NCBI GenBank assembly: GCA_965240325.2
Contig: OZ251234.1
Location: 2,046,001 to 2,110,000 of the forward strand
DNA: 64,000 bases
Direction of reading: 5' to 3'
From: Rebecca billardiae RCC1528
Taxonomy: Eukaryota; Haptophyta
Shown: positions 1 through 9,606 of the stretch, piece by piece
Position numbering within the stretch: the first letter of the stretch is position 1
Layout of the letters: each line of letters opens with the position of its first letter
Notes under the pieces: generated by a model
Told to the model about the DNA's origin: nothing
The model's database searches: none
What the model saw: the letters and a program-made list of their open reading frames with translations, nothing else
Program-made: the position numbers and the translations under genes

Positions 1-132
1 TCATTATATATATATTCAGCAAAGACTCGCGTCGCAGCGACGGACGCTGCTATAGCTAGCGACGCCGCGCACGGCGCGGGCAGCGGTGAGCGGATGGCGG
101 CAGACCACGTGTATGCACGGCCCCGTGGCAGC

Positions 133-1734
133 CTAGCGTGATGAGGCCCCGCGTCCTGCCAGCAGCTGTGCGCGTAGTTGTGCCACACGGTTGCTGCTGG
201 GCGCTACCGCCGGCACCGTCGCCGACGGCGCAGTATTAGCTCCCGCCCGGTCGGCAGCCTCTTGCCGCGGCGCCACCCCCAGCTCGGTACGAGCCCTTGT
301 CACCGATGGCCTGCACGGCTGCGATCTGTCAGCGGCGGCAGTGCTGCTGGCAGCAGCGGCCGCAGGAACGTCCGGTTCAGCGGCCGCGCGCCCCGGGCTG
401 CCGCCAGGCGCGGCCGAGGCACCGCCGACGTGCGCAGCATGCGATCCGGCCGCAGCGCCGTGCAGCGATGCGGCGGCGTGCGGCGCAGGGTGCGGCCCAG
501 CGCTCGCCCCGCCGACGGAAGAGGCAGGCCGAGGGGCGTGCGGCCTCGGTGCGGCAGCGCGGCGCGCGCTCTGCGTGGGCGTCACGGACGTGCTCCCCTT
601 CGCCTTGCGCCTCGGCGCGGCACCCACCGCGCCGCCAGCACCCACCGCCGCGCCACCGGCACGCCGCTTCGCAGTCGGCCGCAGGCCAAGCCTCAGAGCC
701 CACGAGCGGAGGAGACAGAGCCGGCGCGCGTGGGCGTGCGCGCTCGCGCAGCCGCGCAGCCGCAGCCGAGCCGCTGAGTGGCTGCTTGGCGGCGCAGCCG
801 GTCCGCGCCTGCGCTCGCCCCCGCCCCCGAGCCACTCATGCGGCCTCGGTGCAGCGCTGGGCGGCGCGCAGCTCGCGAGCTCGGGCGCAGGCGCCGATAC
901 CGCCGCTGCCGGCGCGGCGGCGGGGAGCGGCAACGCGGCAGCGTGAGCAGGAGGCGCGGAGACCGGCGTGTTTCCATCCGCCCCAACGGGGGCATCCTCT
1001 GTGTGTTGCTGCCGCGTCGGCTGCTGCCACTGCACCGCCGCGCCACCATCAGCGGCGGCGGTGCCGTCGCCGCCGCCGGCTGTGCGCGGCGCCAGGCCTG
1101 CTGCGGGTGCGGGCCCCGCGGGCACAGCCGGCACAGCCGGCACGAATGCCTCGCCCACGTCCTCATCGCGCGCTGTGGAGAGGAGGGCGGCATCGACCGG
1201 CACGCTGAGGCAAGCGGGGGCGTCTCCCGCGGGCGTCACGGGCAGTGCGGTACTGTCCGCCGCCGCCGCCGTCGCCGCCGCGGGCGCGAGCGTCTGCTCC
1301 ACGCATGCGCACAGCGTGACGAGCCTGCTCACGCACGCGAGCGACACGAGCGCGAACGGCATGAAATACGACTGGGCGAGCAGGTCTTCCACCTCGCAGA
1401 ACGCCGCGCGCATCAGCGCTTGCGCACGCTGCAGAGTCGGGAGCATCAGCTCGATGGCAGCTGTGCCCGCCGCGGTCGCATCAGGCGGAGGCGAAAGCGC
1501 CAGGGCGCGCGAGAGCTGCCGTCGCGCGAGATCGAGCTTGCGGAAGTAGAGCGCAGGGCCATGCTGCCGCTTGGAGCACGAAAGAAGGGCGGTGAAGATG
1601 TCGTGCTCGTGCCGAAGCGCTGCGACGGCTTCGGCGGCGGCCATCATCATTCTCGCGATGCTTGGGTCCCCCGGACCAATCAGTGACAATCGCAACGTGG
1701 GGAAGCGCTGCCACTGGCCATGCACGATTTGCAT
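133..1734 (-). CDS. NEPRO_N/Rmp1-like protein (candidate RNase MRP-associated nucleolar protein)
   Basis: 533 aa from an ATG at 1734. Residues about 25-150 carry the helical pattern I associate with the NEPRO N-terminal (DUF4477)/Rmp1 family: an aromatic-basic helix (ALYFRKLDLARRQLSRAL), then LPTLQRAQALMRAAF and a hydrophobic helix ending SYFMPFALVSLACVSRL. In animals and fungi members are nucleolar and associate with RNase MRP. The rest is a long Ala/Pro/Arg-rich, basic, probably disordered tail ending AQLRAQLLAGRG. No membrane segment or signal peptide is seen. The gene is divergent from the glycosyltransferase-like gene starting 195 bp away, so the two may share a promoter. The family call rests on pattern recall only; a generic helical protein with a low-complexity tail is the alternative. 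Confidence 0.5.
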   Translation of the reverse strand: MQIVHGQWQRFPTLRLSLIGPGDPSIARMMMAAAEAVAALRHEHDIFTALLSCSKRQHGPALYFRKLDLARRQLSRALALSPPPDATAAGTAAIELMLPTLQRAQALMRAAFCEVEDLLAQSYFMPFALVSLACVSRLVTLCACVEQTLAPAAATAAAADSTALPVTPAGDAPACLSVPVDAALLSTARDEDVGEAFVPAVPAVPAGPAPAAGLAPRTAGGGDGTAAADGGAAVQWQQPTRQQHTEDAPVGADGNTPVSAPPAHAAALPLPAAAPAAAVSAPAPELASCAPPSAAPRPHEWLGGGGERRRGPAAPPSSHSAARLRLRGCASAHAHARRLCLLRSWALRLGLRPTAKRRAGGAAVGAGGAVGAAPRRKAKGSTSVTPTQSARRAAAPRPHAPRPASSVGGASAGPHPAPHAAASLHGAAAGSHAAHVGGASAAPGGSPGRAAAEPDVPAAAAASSTAAADRSQPCRPSVTRARTELGVAPRQEAADRAGANTAPSATVPAVAPSSNRVAQLRAQLLAGRGASSR

Positions 1735-1928
1735 GGATGCCGTTCAACGAATCAGAGCACGGCTGGGCGAAGGGCTTGGCCGAAAGCACCCGCGCGGCGT
1801 GCGCCGACGACGCGCGCGACGCGGAGCGGCCGACCCAGGGGCCGACTGCTACCCGGGCGGGCGGCACCCGCCAGTATCGTGCTCCACCGCCTCCATCAGA
1901 GCAGCTCCTCTCCGCTCGTCAACGCTCG

Positions 1929-3068
1929 ATGGCGGCCGTGCTCAACGGCACCGTCGGCGTGTGCTGGGTGTTGGTGTCGTACGCGGCCGAGTGCGGGCTG
2001 TCCGCGGCGAACGCCCAGGAGGCAGCCGCGGCGCGCGCGTTCCACAGGGAGATCGCCCAGGCGCTGGCGTGGAACGTGCTGAAGACAGCGCGTGCCAACC
2101 CGGCGCTGCCGCTGTGCGTGCTCAGCTCGATGCGCCGCGAGGCGGTCGTCGCCGCCCTGCGCAATGTCCCCGGCTTCGATGCACACGCCGACTTTGTGAT
2201 GAGCCGGCTCGTCATGCCCACCATACCCTGCGCGGAGCCACCGGCGACGCCCGCGCGGCGAGGGCTGGCCGACGACCGGCCGCCATGCCCACAGCAGTGC
2301 GCCGCGGCGCACGCATCGCTGCCGAGCCCGCCGCCCGGCGCCAAGAAGAGCCTGCGGCACACCATACTCAACGCGCCCGCGGTGCGGTACTCGCGGCTGA
2401 CGAAGACGCGCGCCAGCGCGCACGTGCCCTTCGACGCGACCCTGATCCTCGACGCGGACGCGGCGCTGTGCCCGGGCGCCACGGAGGCCATCCAGGGCGT
2501 CGCGGACGAGCTGGCGTCGAGGCGCAAGGCGGTGGGTGTGCGCTACCACGGCCGGCCGAGCCGCGCGGCGCAGGCGGACGCGGCGCTCTGCTCCAAGGCG
2601 TGCGCCGCGCCCGCCGCCGCCCGCGGCGTGCGCGCGCGCATGCGCTGCGAGGCGAACTGCTCGGCCGCCGCCATGCTGCCCGTGGCCGCGCACGGCTGCT
2701 GCGCCAACACAGGCGTGATGCTCGTGCGCCGCTCGGACGCGGCGCTCGAGCTCGCGCGCGCGTGGCACCAGCGGTACGTCCGGCAGATTGCAGAGCCGCC
2801 CCGCGAGGTGCGGGCGCTGTACCTGGGCGACCAGCGGGCGTTCTGCACCGCGCCCACGCACGCCGAGCGCGAGCGCATGTGCGCGCACGTGCTCAACCTG
2901 CCGCTGCATCTGCACGCCGGCAAGCACGAGATCGCGCAGCGGCAGCGGCTGCACGGGCGCGCGGTCGCCGTGCACGGCTGCAAGGGGCACCGGCCAAACC
3001 CCATGCACTGCGCCAAGTACGACGCGTGCTGCGCGGGCTCGGCGCAGTCGTGCTCGGCACGAAGATGA
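1929..3068 (+). CDS. putative nucleotide-sugar glycosyltransferase-like protein
   Basis: 379 aa from the ATG at 1929; the frame is open further upstream, but that part overlaps the divergent gene and looks non-coding. About residues 168-182 read FDATLILDADAALCPG, a hydrophobic strand ending in a D-x-D motif, as in GT-A fold enzymes where the aspartates bind the metal and nucleotide sugar. Downstream there is a Cys-rich acceptor-like region and a C-terminal His/Lys/Cys cluster (HGCKGHRPNPMHC) compatible with further metal or disulphide sites. No signal peptide or membrane anchor is evident from this start, which is unusual for a Golgi enzyme; an upstream exon could supply one. I do not recognise a specific GT family. 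Some other nucleotide-binding fold remains possible. Confidence 0.45.
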   Translation: MAAVLNGTVGVCWVLVSYAAECGLSAANAQEAAAARAFHREIAQALAWNVLKTARANPALPLCVLSSMRREAVVAALRNVPGFDAHADFVMSRLVMPTIPCAEPPATPARRGLADDRPPCPQQCAAAHASLPSPPPGAKKSLRHTILNAPAVRYSRLTKTRASAHVPFDATLILDADAALCPGATEAIQGVADELASRRKAVGVRYHGRPSRAAQADAALCSKACAAPAAARGVRARMRCEANCSAAAMLPVAAHGCCANTGVMLVRRSDAALELARAWHQRYVRQIAEPPREVRALYLGDQRAFCTAPTHAERERMCAHVLNLPLHLHAGKHEIAQRQRLHGRAVAVHGCKGHRPNPMHCAKYDACCAGSAQSCSARR

Positions 3069-3806
3069 CTGCGAGCTCGCCCAGTAGGAGCCAGCGGCGC
3101 CAGGGTAGGCCCGGAAGGTGGAGGCAACACGGCACTGCATCTGCATTGCGAGCTTCCTGACACTGACAGCAGGGCTTAGGCCAGCAGACTGCAGTGCTCG
3201 CCGGGGCGCGGAAAGACTTTCCAGCTCTGACAGAGCCCGCGAGCTCATGATCGATTCTATCAGCGGTATGGCGGCGCAGGTCTCCTGATTCGTCGGCGGC
3301 AGTGCTCGATCGTCGACTTGGTGGCAGAGCACCGCCTGCACCGTGATCGAATAGCTTGAGCGCGTCTTGTCTGCTGCAGCGTGACAGCATTTCAATTTTC
3401 ATCGCGTCAGCATTTCATCAGCATTTCAACTTTTCCCGCCCACCGCCTCAGGTTAAAATTCTTGGCGATTGGCGACGCGGCCAACCGCGCTGAGAGCCGC
3501 CCAAACATGACGAGGGAGTGCGCGGCAATTGGGGTATGGAAGCGTTCAGAGTTCGTCATCAGAGTTCAGGCTCGCAATAAGTGAAAGTTCGATGCGATGT
3601 TGTATTTCGCGGCTCCTCGGCCCGGGCCTGGTTGCTCAGGGACCAGAGCAACTGCGCCGCAGCTTGGTGCTGGGGCCCATCCTCACGGCCAGGCCTGGGG
3701 CGGCGTGTCACCCGCAGTGCCGGCGCGTCTGGCGGAGAGCAGCTGCTGAAGAGCCCCCCCCCCCCCCTCCCCCCCCGCCCGCGCCTAGGCCTCCGCCTAG
3801 CGCACC
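3069..3806. other. intergenic region with a pyrimidine tract
   Basis: No gene is supported. It is slightly AT-richer around 3380-3480 (repeated CATTTCA words) and carries a long C/T tract at about 3756-3778, immediately upstream of the Msp1/ATAD1 start codon. A weak match to the second half of the dispersed motif seen at 5234 (TCTCCTGATTCGTC) lies at about 3280-3293. Confidence 0.6.
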
Positions 3807-4211
3807 ATGTCGGCAGCCTTTGCCGTGCCTCGGCACGGCGGCTCTGAGGGCCTGCACGGCGCGCTCGTGCGCCGGCTGCCCGACTTCTTGCTCTCGTCCA
3901 TCTTCACGGTGGGGACGGCGATGCTGATCAACCGGCTGCTCAACCCGAGCGTGCAGGCGCGGCGCAAGCACGGCACCGACGTCGAGCGGCTGAGGCAGCG
4001 CTTCGGCGTGAGCGCGAGCACGACGTTCAGCCAGCTCGAGCTGCAGATCGCCGAGCAGGTCGTGATCGACCCCGCGCGCATAGAGGTGAAGTTCGAGAGC
4101 ATCGGCGGGCAGACGGAGCTGATCCGCCAGCTGCGCGAGGCGGTGCTGCTGCCGTTGCTACGCCCCGAGCTGCTCGCGCACAGCAAGCTGCTGCAGCCCA
4201 CCAAGGGGATC

Positions 4212-4243
<32 letters not shown>

Positions 4244-4970
4244 GATGCTCGCCAAGGCGGTCGCGAAGGAGGCGGGCTGCGCGTTCCTCAACGTGTCGCC
4301 CTCGACCATGCTCTCCAAGTGGTACGGCGAGTCGCAGAAGCGCGTCGCCGCCATCTGGTCCGTCGCGTACAAGCTCGAGCCCGCCGTCGTGTTTGTGGAC
4401 GAGATCGACTGCATGTTCCGCGAGCGCTCCAAGCAGGACCACGAGGCGACGTCGTCGTTCCAGTCGGAGTGGATGACGCAGTGGGACGGGCTGCTCACGC
4501 GCGAGGCGACGCGCGTGCTCGTGATCGGCACGACCAACCGGCCGCTCGCGCTCGACCCGGCGATCCGCCGCCGGCTCGCGCGCCAGTTCTACGTCGGGCT
4601 GCCGACGCACGAGCAGCGCGTGGGCGTGCTCGGGCTGCTGCTCAAGAGCGAGCACCTCGCGCCCGAGCTCGAGCTCGACGCGATCGCGCAGCTGACGCGC
4701 GGGTACTCGGGCTCGGACCTCAAGGAGCTCTGCCGCGCGGCGGCGATGATCCCCGTGCGCGAGCACCTGCAGAGCGACCCGGCGGCGTTCAGCGCGCCGG
4801 CGTCGCGCGCGAGCGCGCGGCGTGAGAGCGCGCCCGCCGCCGCGCCGCCGCAGCGGCCGGATGGCCTGCGCCCGATGCGGCTCTCGGACTTCCGCTCGGC
4901 GCTCGACCTCGTGCCGCCGACGAGCGTCGACCGGTCGAACATGTTCCACGACGCGGTGATCGACCTGTGA
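3807..4970 (+). CDS. MSP1: Msp1/ATAD1-type membrane-anchored AAA ATPase
   Basis: 387 aa with no introns. It has one N-terminal hydrophobic segment (about residues 25-46) and then a single AAA module. Walker A is GPPGTGKT (139-146), pore loop 1 is KWYG (171-174), Walker B is VVFVDEID (194-201), sensor 1 is in GTTNRP (241-246) and the arginine fingers are in RRR (254-256), followed by the helical lid. A membrane anchor plus a meiotic-clade AAA domain at this length is the hallmark of Msp1/ATAD1, which extracts mislocalised tail-anchored proteins from the mitochondrial outer membrane and peroxisomes. The tail (about 325-387) is Ala/Arg/Pro-rich and less conserved. All catalytic residues are present, so activity is expected. 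The start follows a pyrimidine tract. Confidence 0.92.
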
Positions 4971-5233
4971 GGCAGGCAGAGGCAGGCACTCGCCGACCGC
5001 GGCTACTGAGCGCCCGAGTGTGAGGGGACGTGGGGAGTTCGGGACGGTTGGCGACTATGGCCGACCGCGCGATCAGCCCAATCACTGGGACCGCGGATGC
5101 AGCTGCCCATCTTGCTCCTGACGTGCAGACTGTTACTACTACTACAGGGTAATAGCGCGGTGGTGGCGGAGAAGGACAATGATGCTGTGGCGAATATATG
5201 GGAGCGTGGCCGTGAGCCGCGTGCGGCGTGACC

Positions 5234-5296
5234 AATTCTATGATTTAAAGACACAGGCACGAGGGCGCAGCTCTCCTGAATCCTGATTCGTCTGTC
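5234..5296 (+). repeat. dispersed motif 2, copy a
   Basis: A roughly 57-bp sequence beginning AATTCTATGATTTAAAGACA and ending CTGATTCGTCTGTCGAAG. It recurs on the opposite strand at 49397-49453 and, diverged, at 49545-49620. This copy has an extra 7 bp (ATCCTGA) near its end. It lies about 140 bp upstream of the Bud32 start, in the same orientation. Confidence 0.8.
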
Positions 5297-5437
5297 GAAG
5301 TTGACCCGGACCGGAATTCAGCACGTCGTTTTGTATTTATTCGCGACGATTCACAGGCCAAAGCTTGCCTCGCCGAACGGGTTTGCGGATCGGCCGCTTG
5401 ACAAGTTGACAGCTTTCACTCCGCCTTCCTGTTCAGC

Positions 5438-6115
5438 ATGGCCGACGCCGACGGGACGCTGTTGGCACAGGGTGCGGAGGCTCGTCTATTCGCGTCGACG
5501 ATGTTCGGCCGGCCGACCATCGTCAAAGAGCGCTTTGTCAAGGCGTATCGCCACCCCCAAATCGACCAGCGCCTACGCGCATCTCGCATGGCCCAAGAGG
5601 CGCGCATGCTGCTCCGCGCTCGCCAGGCAGGCGTGTGCACGCCTGCAGTGTACTTTGCGGACCCCGTGGCGTGCAAGCTCCACCTTGAGCGCGTGCCAGG
5701 CCCGACGGTCAAGGCGTTCATCAACGACAGCCAGCTGACCGCCGCGGCGCCAGACGGTGCTGGCCTGCGAGTGGAGCACGTTGCGCGGCACATTGGCACG
5801 ACAATCGCTCGGCTGCACGACAGCAACATCATCCACGGCGACCTCACAACCAGCAACATGGTCTTGCGCGAGGCCTCGATTGACGGCTTGGTGATGATCG
5901 ATTTTGGCCTGTCGCAGATCGCCACGAACCCCAAGGAGAAGGCAGTGGACCTATACGTATGTGAGCGAGCATTCCTGTCGACGCATCCCAACTCGGAGCA
6001 GTGGTTTGCCATCCTGCTGGACGCGTACCGCAGCGCGTCCAAGCGGAGCGGGGAGGTGCTTCGGACGCTCGACATGGTCCGGGCGCGGGGCCGCAAGAAG
6101 GTATGCTTCGGATGA
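5438..6115 (+). CDS. BUD32: Bud32/PRPK (TP53RK) atypical kinase of the KEOPS complex
   Basis: 225 aa, the usual small size of the family, with no introns. It has the Bud32 kinase core: Gly-poor N-lobe QGAEARLF (11-18), ATP-lysine K30 in VKERF, RHPQID (38-43), catalytic loop HGDLTTSNM (133-141), metal-binding DFGLS (155-159), the family signature EKAVDLYVCERA and the C-terminal basic tail RGRKK. With Kae1 it forms the core of KEOPS, needed for the t6A37 modification of tRNAs that decode ANN codons; Bud32 acts mainly as an ATPase that supports Kae1. Every key residue is present. Dispersed motif 2 lies upstream (5234-5296). Confidence 0.95.
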   Translation: MADADGTLLAQGAEARLFASTMFGRPTIVKERFVKAYRHPQIDQRLRASRMAQEARMLLRARQAGVCTPAVYFADPVACKLHLERVPGPTVKAFINDSQLTAAAPDGAGLRVEHVARHIGTTIARLHDSNIIHGDLTTSNMVLREASIDGLVMIDFGLSQIATNPKEKAVDLYVCERAFLSTHPNSEQWFAILLDAYRSASKRSGEVLRTLDMVRARGRKKVCFG

Positions 6116-6823
6116 CCATCACGACGACAGGGCACAGGCATGAGCGCGGTGCTGATGCTGGTGGTCGGGCATCAAGTCTCATCACGCGGCTGAGGCTGTG
6201 AGGCGCACGGTACAGTAGTCCGTTCGACGACGAATCGACGGTCGGTCTCAGCACTCTCACTCTCGGGTTTCTCTAAGGTGTTCTGAGTAACTGCTGACGC
6301 GTCTGACAGTCGACGACTATTATCATCACTGAGGGGCTACGGCTCGTCAGCTCTGAGTCTGGCCGCGGCTCTGTCTCTCAGACTGATTGTACTCATTGTA
6401 GTGACTAGTGACGAGTGTCACTCTCGGACTCTAACTGCGTGACCGACTCACTCAGCCGTAGCCTGCGCTGTCATTATATATATATCAATGATCGTATAGT
6501 CCGCGCAGCATGACGTCTCGGACGACGACCGCAGTACTGACTGTGTCACCACGCCCACCGGCAGTCCGGCACCGCCGCGCGGCCCGGACGGGCACGGGCG
6601 GCACGCCGCACGGCACCCGACGCCGCATCATTGACACTGCTCGGTCGCGGCCGCGGGGACAGTAAGTGCCGCCGACGAAGGCACTGCTCGACCCAACAGT
6701 GTCGACATCGTCAGAGTGATGTCGGACAGCGAGTGAATGGCCCGTCGTGATGATGCGTCCGACGATGATGGTCGTCGTCGTCAGGCTTCGTCGTCGAGAT
6801 CACGTCGGCGTCGCGAATTAGAC
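6116..6823. other. intergenic region, nothing recognised
   Basis: The segment between Bud32 and the convergent hypothetical gene holds many short CTCTCA/GACTCA/GTGACT words and a TATATATATAT run at about 6475-6485. Short open frames exist but none resembles a protein family. Confidence 0.6.
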
Positions 6824-7438
6824 TTAGAGTGGAATGACTTCGTCTTCGTCCGGGCGCGGTCGAACGTTTCGGCGACCGAGGTTGCCGCCTTGCTGCCCAT
6901 CGCCACCGCCAGCATGATCATCTGGCCGCCTTAAGGGAGGCTGGCCCGTGGTGAGTGTCGGCCGGCCGGACACCACGGACTCAATCGGCATCAGAACTCT
7001 TGCCCCTGCATTGAGCGACCGTGCCAGTCGGCTTTCGAGCCAGCGTGGCGGTGTGCCGGCAACCATCGACATGAAGTCGCCGCCGTTGCGGAATGCCATG
7101 ACCGTGCACCCGACGAGGAATAGGCGGCCGGTCTCTCTCGCGCCCCTGTACTCAAGCGTAGAGTTGACACCATCTGCGAACGGGATGACCTCAAGGAGGA
7201 TCTTGCGCGGCACGAGTACGTCCTCCACCTCCAGCTCGAGCCACCATGTCGACGGTTGCGTGTGAAGATCGGCCATCCACGTCTTGACATCGAGCGTGAT
7301 CTTTGGGCCGCCGGAGGCGGTTGCGTGCCTCGGTTCCCCGACGACACAGCCGACTTGAACGAGCGTTGCGGGCGCTGTTGCACCTCCCGGCGCGAGGACA
7401 GCCTGCGCAGCATCAGCCATGATTGTCACCTGGTCCAT
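6824..7438 (-). CDS. hypothetical protein, family not recognised
   Basis: 204 aa if translation starts at the ATG at 7438 (MDQVTIMADAAQ); the frame is open further upstream but that part is Arg-rich and unconvincing. The central part looks like a folded beta-rich domain: alternating hydrophobic stretches such as PKITLDVKTWMADL, WWLELEVEDVLVPRKILLEV and GRLFLVGCTVMAFRNGGD. The last 35 residues are Gly/Arg/Asp-rich and end PDEDEVIPL. No catalytic signature, signal peptide or membrane segment is visible. The compositionally ordinary core argues that it is a real gene, but the C-terminal tail could be intronic read-through. Confidence 0.45.
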   Translation of the reverse strand: MDQVTIMADAAQAVLAPGGATAPATLVQVGCVVGEPRHATASGGPKITLDVKTWMADLHTQPSTWWLELEVEDVLVPRKILLEVIPFADGVNSTLEYRGARETGRLFLVGCTVMAFRNGGDFMSMVAGTPPRWLESRLARSLNAGARVLMPIESVVSGRPTLTTGQPPLRRPDDHAGGGDGQQGGNLGRRNVRPRPDEDEVIPL

Positions 7439-8092
7439 CGCACGCAAAGGGCGGCGGAGGTCGAGGCAAGCACAGTAAGTTTGCGCTCGCAGGCGAGGCT
7501 CAGGCTTGGCATGTGATCCGCGCGATGGCGCACGGCGCCATTTGCATCCGCGCGTACGGTTGATGCGCGCGTCCACCAGCAGCGCGTCTCATGCGCTGTC
7601 CGCCTTTGCGCTGTCAGTCACCGGGCGCACCCGGACCGGACTCAGCCGCTCTCCCGCCGCAACGGCTCGGCCCTTGTGAGTGAGACGGGCTCCAACGGCA
7701 AGCAGCCGCGGACACGACGCGCGTGGTTGGGCGCCTGCTAGACTGTAGTAGACAGCACGTACAGTGTGAGCACTATTACCCTCCCACTCCCCAGTCCGGG
7801 TCCCACGCCGCGCGCCGGCGCCTTCGTCGCCGTGCCACGCCCACGGGCCAGTCCCGCAGTCGGGCCACGGCCCTCTCCCACGCGCGCGGGCAGGCAGCCA
7901 CTCAGCGCTGCGCGTCACACCCGCAGGCTCGCGATCCAGGCAGACCATGGGCCCGCCGTCGGCACAGGCGCTCGCGACACATGCTGATGACGATGATGAA
8001 CACTGCATGCCAGGCCCATCCTCCACAGGCTGCGGCCCGCGCGCATGAGCGGGCGCCATGAGCCCGCATCCGTCACACGTGCCGCAGTGCGC
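7439..8092. other. intergenic region, nothing recognised
   Basis: Between two minus-strand genes. Overlapping open frames on both strands (for example a 156-residue minus frame) are Arg/Ala-rich and match no family; I call no gene. Confidence 0.5.
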
Positions 8093-8833
8093 TCACGTCC
8101 GTGGCGGCTCGTCATCGCCGTAGGAGTAGTACGTGCGCTTCCAAGGCGCGTCGTCGCGCATCGCCAAGACGACGAGGCTCAGCCGCTCCCCGCTCCGCAG
8201 GGGCTCGACGTAGTGATACGCGCCCTCGCCGTGCAGCACGGCGGTGCCGACGACGTGCGTGTGCCGCGCGCACTGGCTGCAGCCCGCGTCAGGCGTGCCA
8301 GGCCGATCCGGAGACGACTCGATGTAGACGAGGTCGCTTCCGCTCCATCCGCCCGCCGAGCCGATGGCGACGTTGACGGTGACGTCCGAGTCATCCACGT
8401 GCGGGCGGAAGACCCGGTCGCCGTCCGTGATGCCTCCGCCCCCGCCGGGCGTGTACTGCAGCACAAACGCCCTCGTGTGCTCGCACAGGCGCGCGCCTGG
8501 ATGGCCAAGGACAGCGACGCCGGCGGGCAGCAGCTCAGCTGCGATCCGCCGAGCGATGCGTGTGGTGACAGGGCAGACCTCCGCCGTCGACGAGTCGATG
8601 GTCAGCCTTCTGAGGTGGTCGGCCGGGCGATTCGCGAGGCAGCTGCGGATCTCGTCCTCCATCGCTGCGCAGGTGGTTGCCGAGAGGACGGGCATCGCGA
8701 AAGCGCGCGAGCCGAGTGGGGAACACATGCGTCGCAGCCTGGCGACGCTGTCGTCACCACGCAGCACGGGCTCGAGCTCCGGCGCAAAATTCGCGTCGTC
8801 AGGCTTGCCTGACGACGCCATCAGCGCCGCCAT
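8093..8833 (-). CDS. 2-oxoglutarate/Fe(II)-dependent dioxygenase (prolyl-hydroxylase-like)
   Basis: 246 aa from the ATG at 8833. The metal triad is visible: H145 and D147 in [17 protein letters not shown] and the distal histidine, probably H207, in [19 protein letters not shown], where R217 would bind the 2-oxoglutarate carboxylate. The HxDDSxVTxNV pattern followed by a Gly-rich turn and a GxRLSLV strand is typical of prolyl-4-hydroxylase-like double-stranded beta-helix enzymes. The N-terminal 120 residues form a helical support domain. There is no signal peptide, so a cytosolic or nuclear substrate is likely; the substrate cannot be read from the sequence. No introns. Confidence 0.85.
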   Translation of the reverse strand: MAALMASSGKPDDANFAPELEPVLRGDDSVARLRRMCSPLGSRAFAMPVLSATTCAAMEDEIRSCLANRPADHLRRLTIDSSTAEVCPVTTRIARRIAAELLPAGVAVLGHPGARLCEHTRAFVLQYTPGGGGGITDGDRVFRPHVDDSDVTVNVAIGSAGGWSGSDLVYIESSPDRPGTPDAGCSQCARHTHVVGTAVLHGEGAYHYVEPLRSGERLSLVVLAMRDDAPWKRTYYSYGDDEPPRT

Positions 8834-8987
8834 GCTGGAAGGACGGCGACGGATAATGGATACAGTATATCATCGATGAATTTTCGATCGCGCCGTGACA
8901 CGTCTTCTTGAGCACCCCTGCCCGGTGCGGCTGGGTCCCGCCCGGATGTCACGTTGTCACTTGTCAGTTCATCTCGCGCACGCGCGG

Positions 8988-9606
<619 letters not shown>

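Noticed and set aside
7589-8059. 156-codon minus-strand frame
   Set aside because: Arg/Ala/Gly-rich with no domain; overlapping frames of the same quality exist on the other strand.
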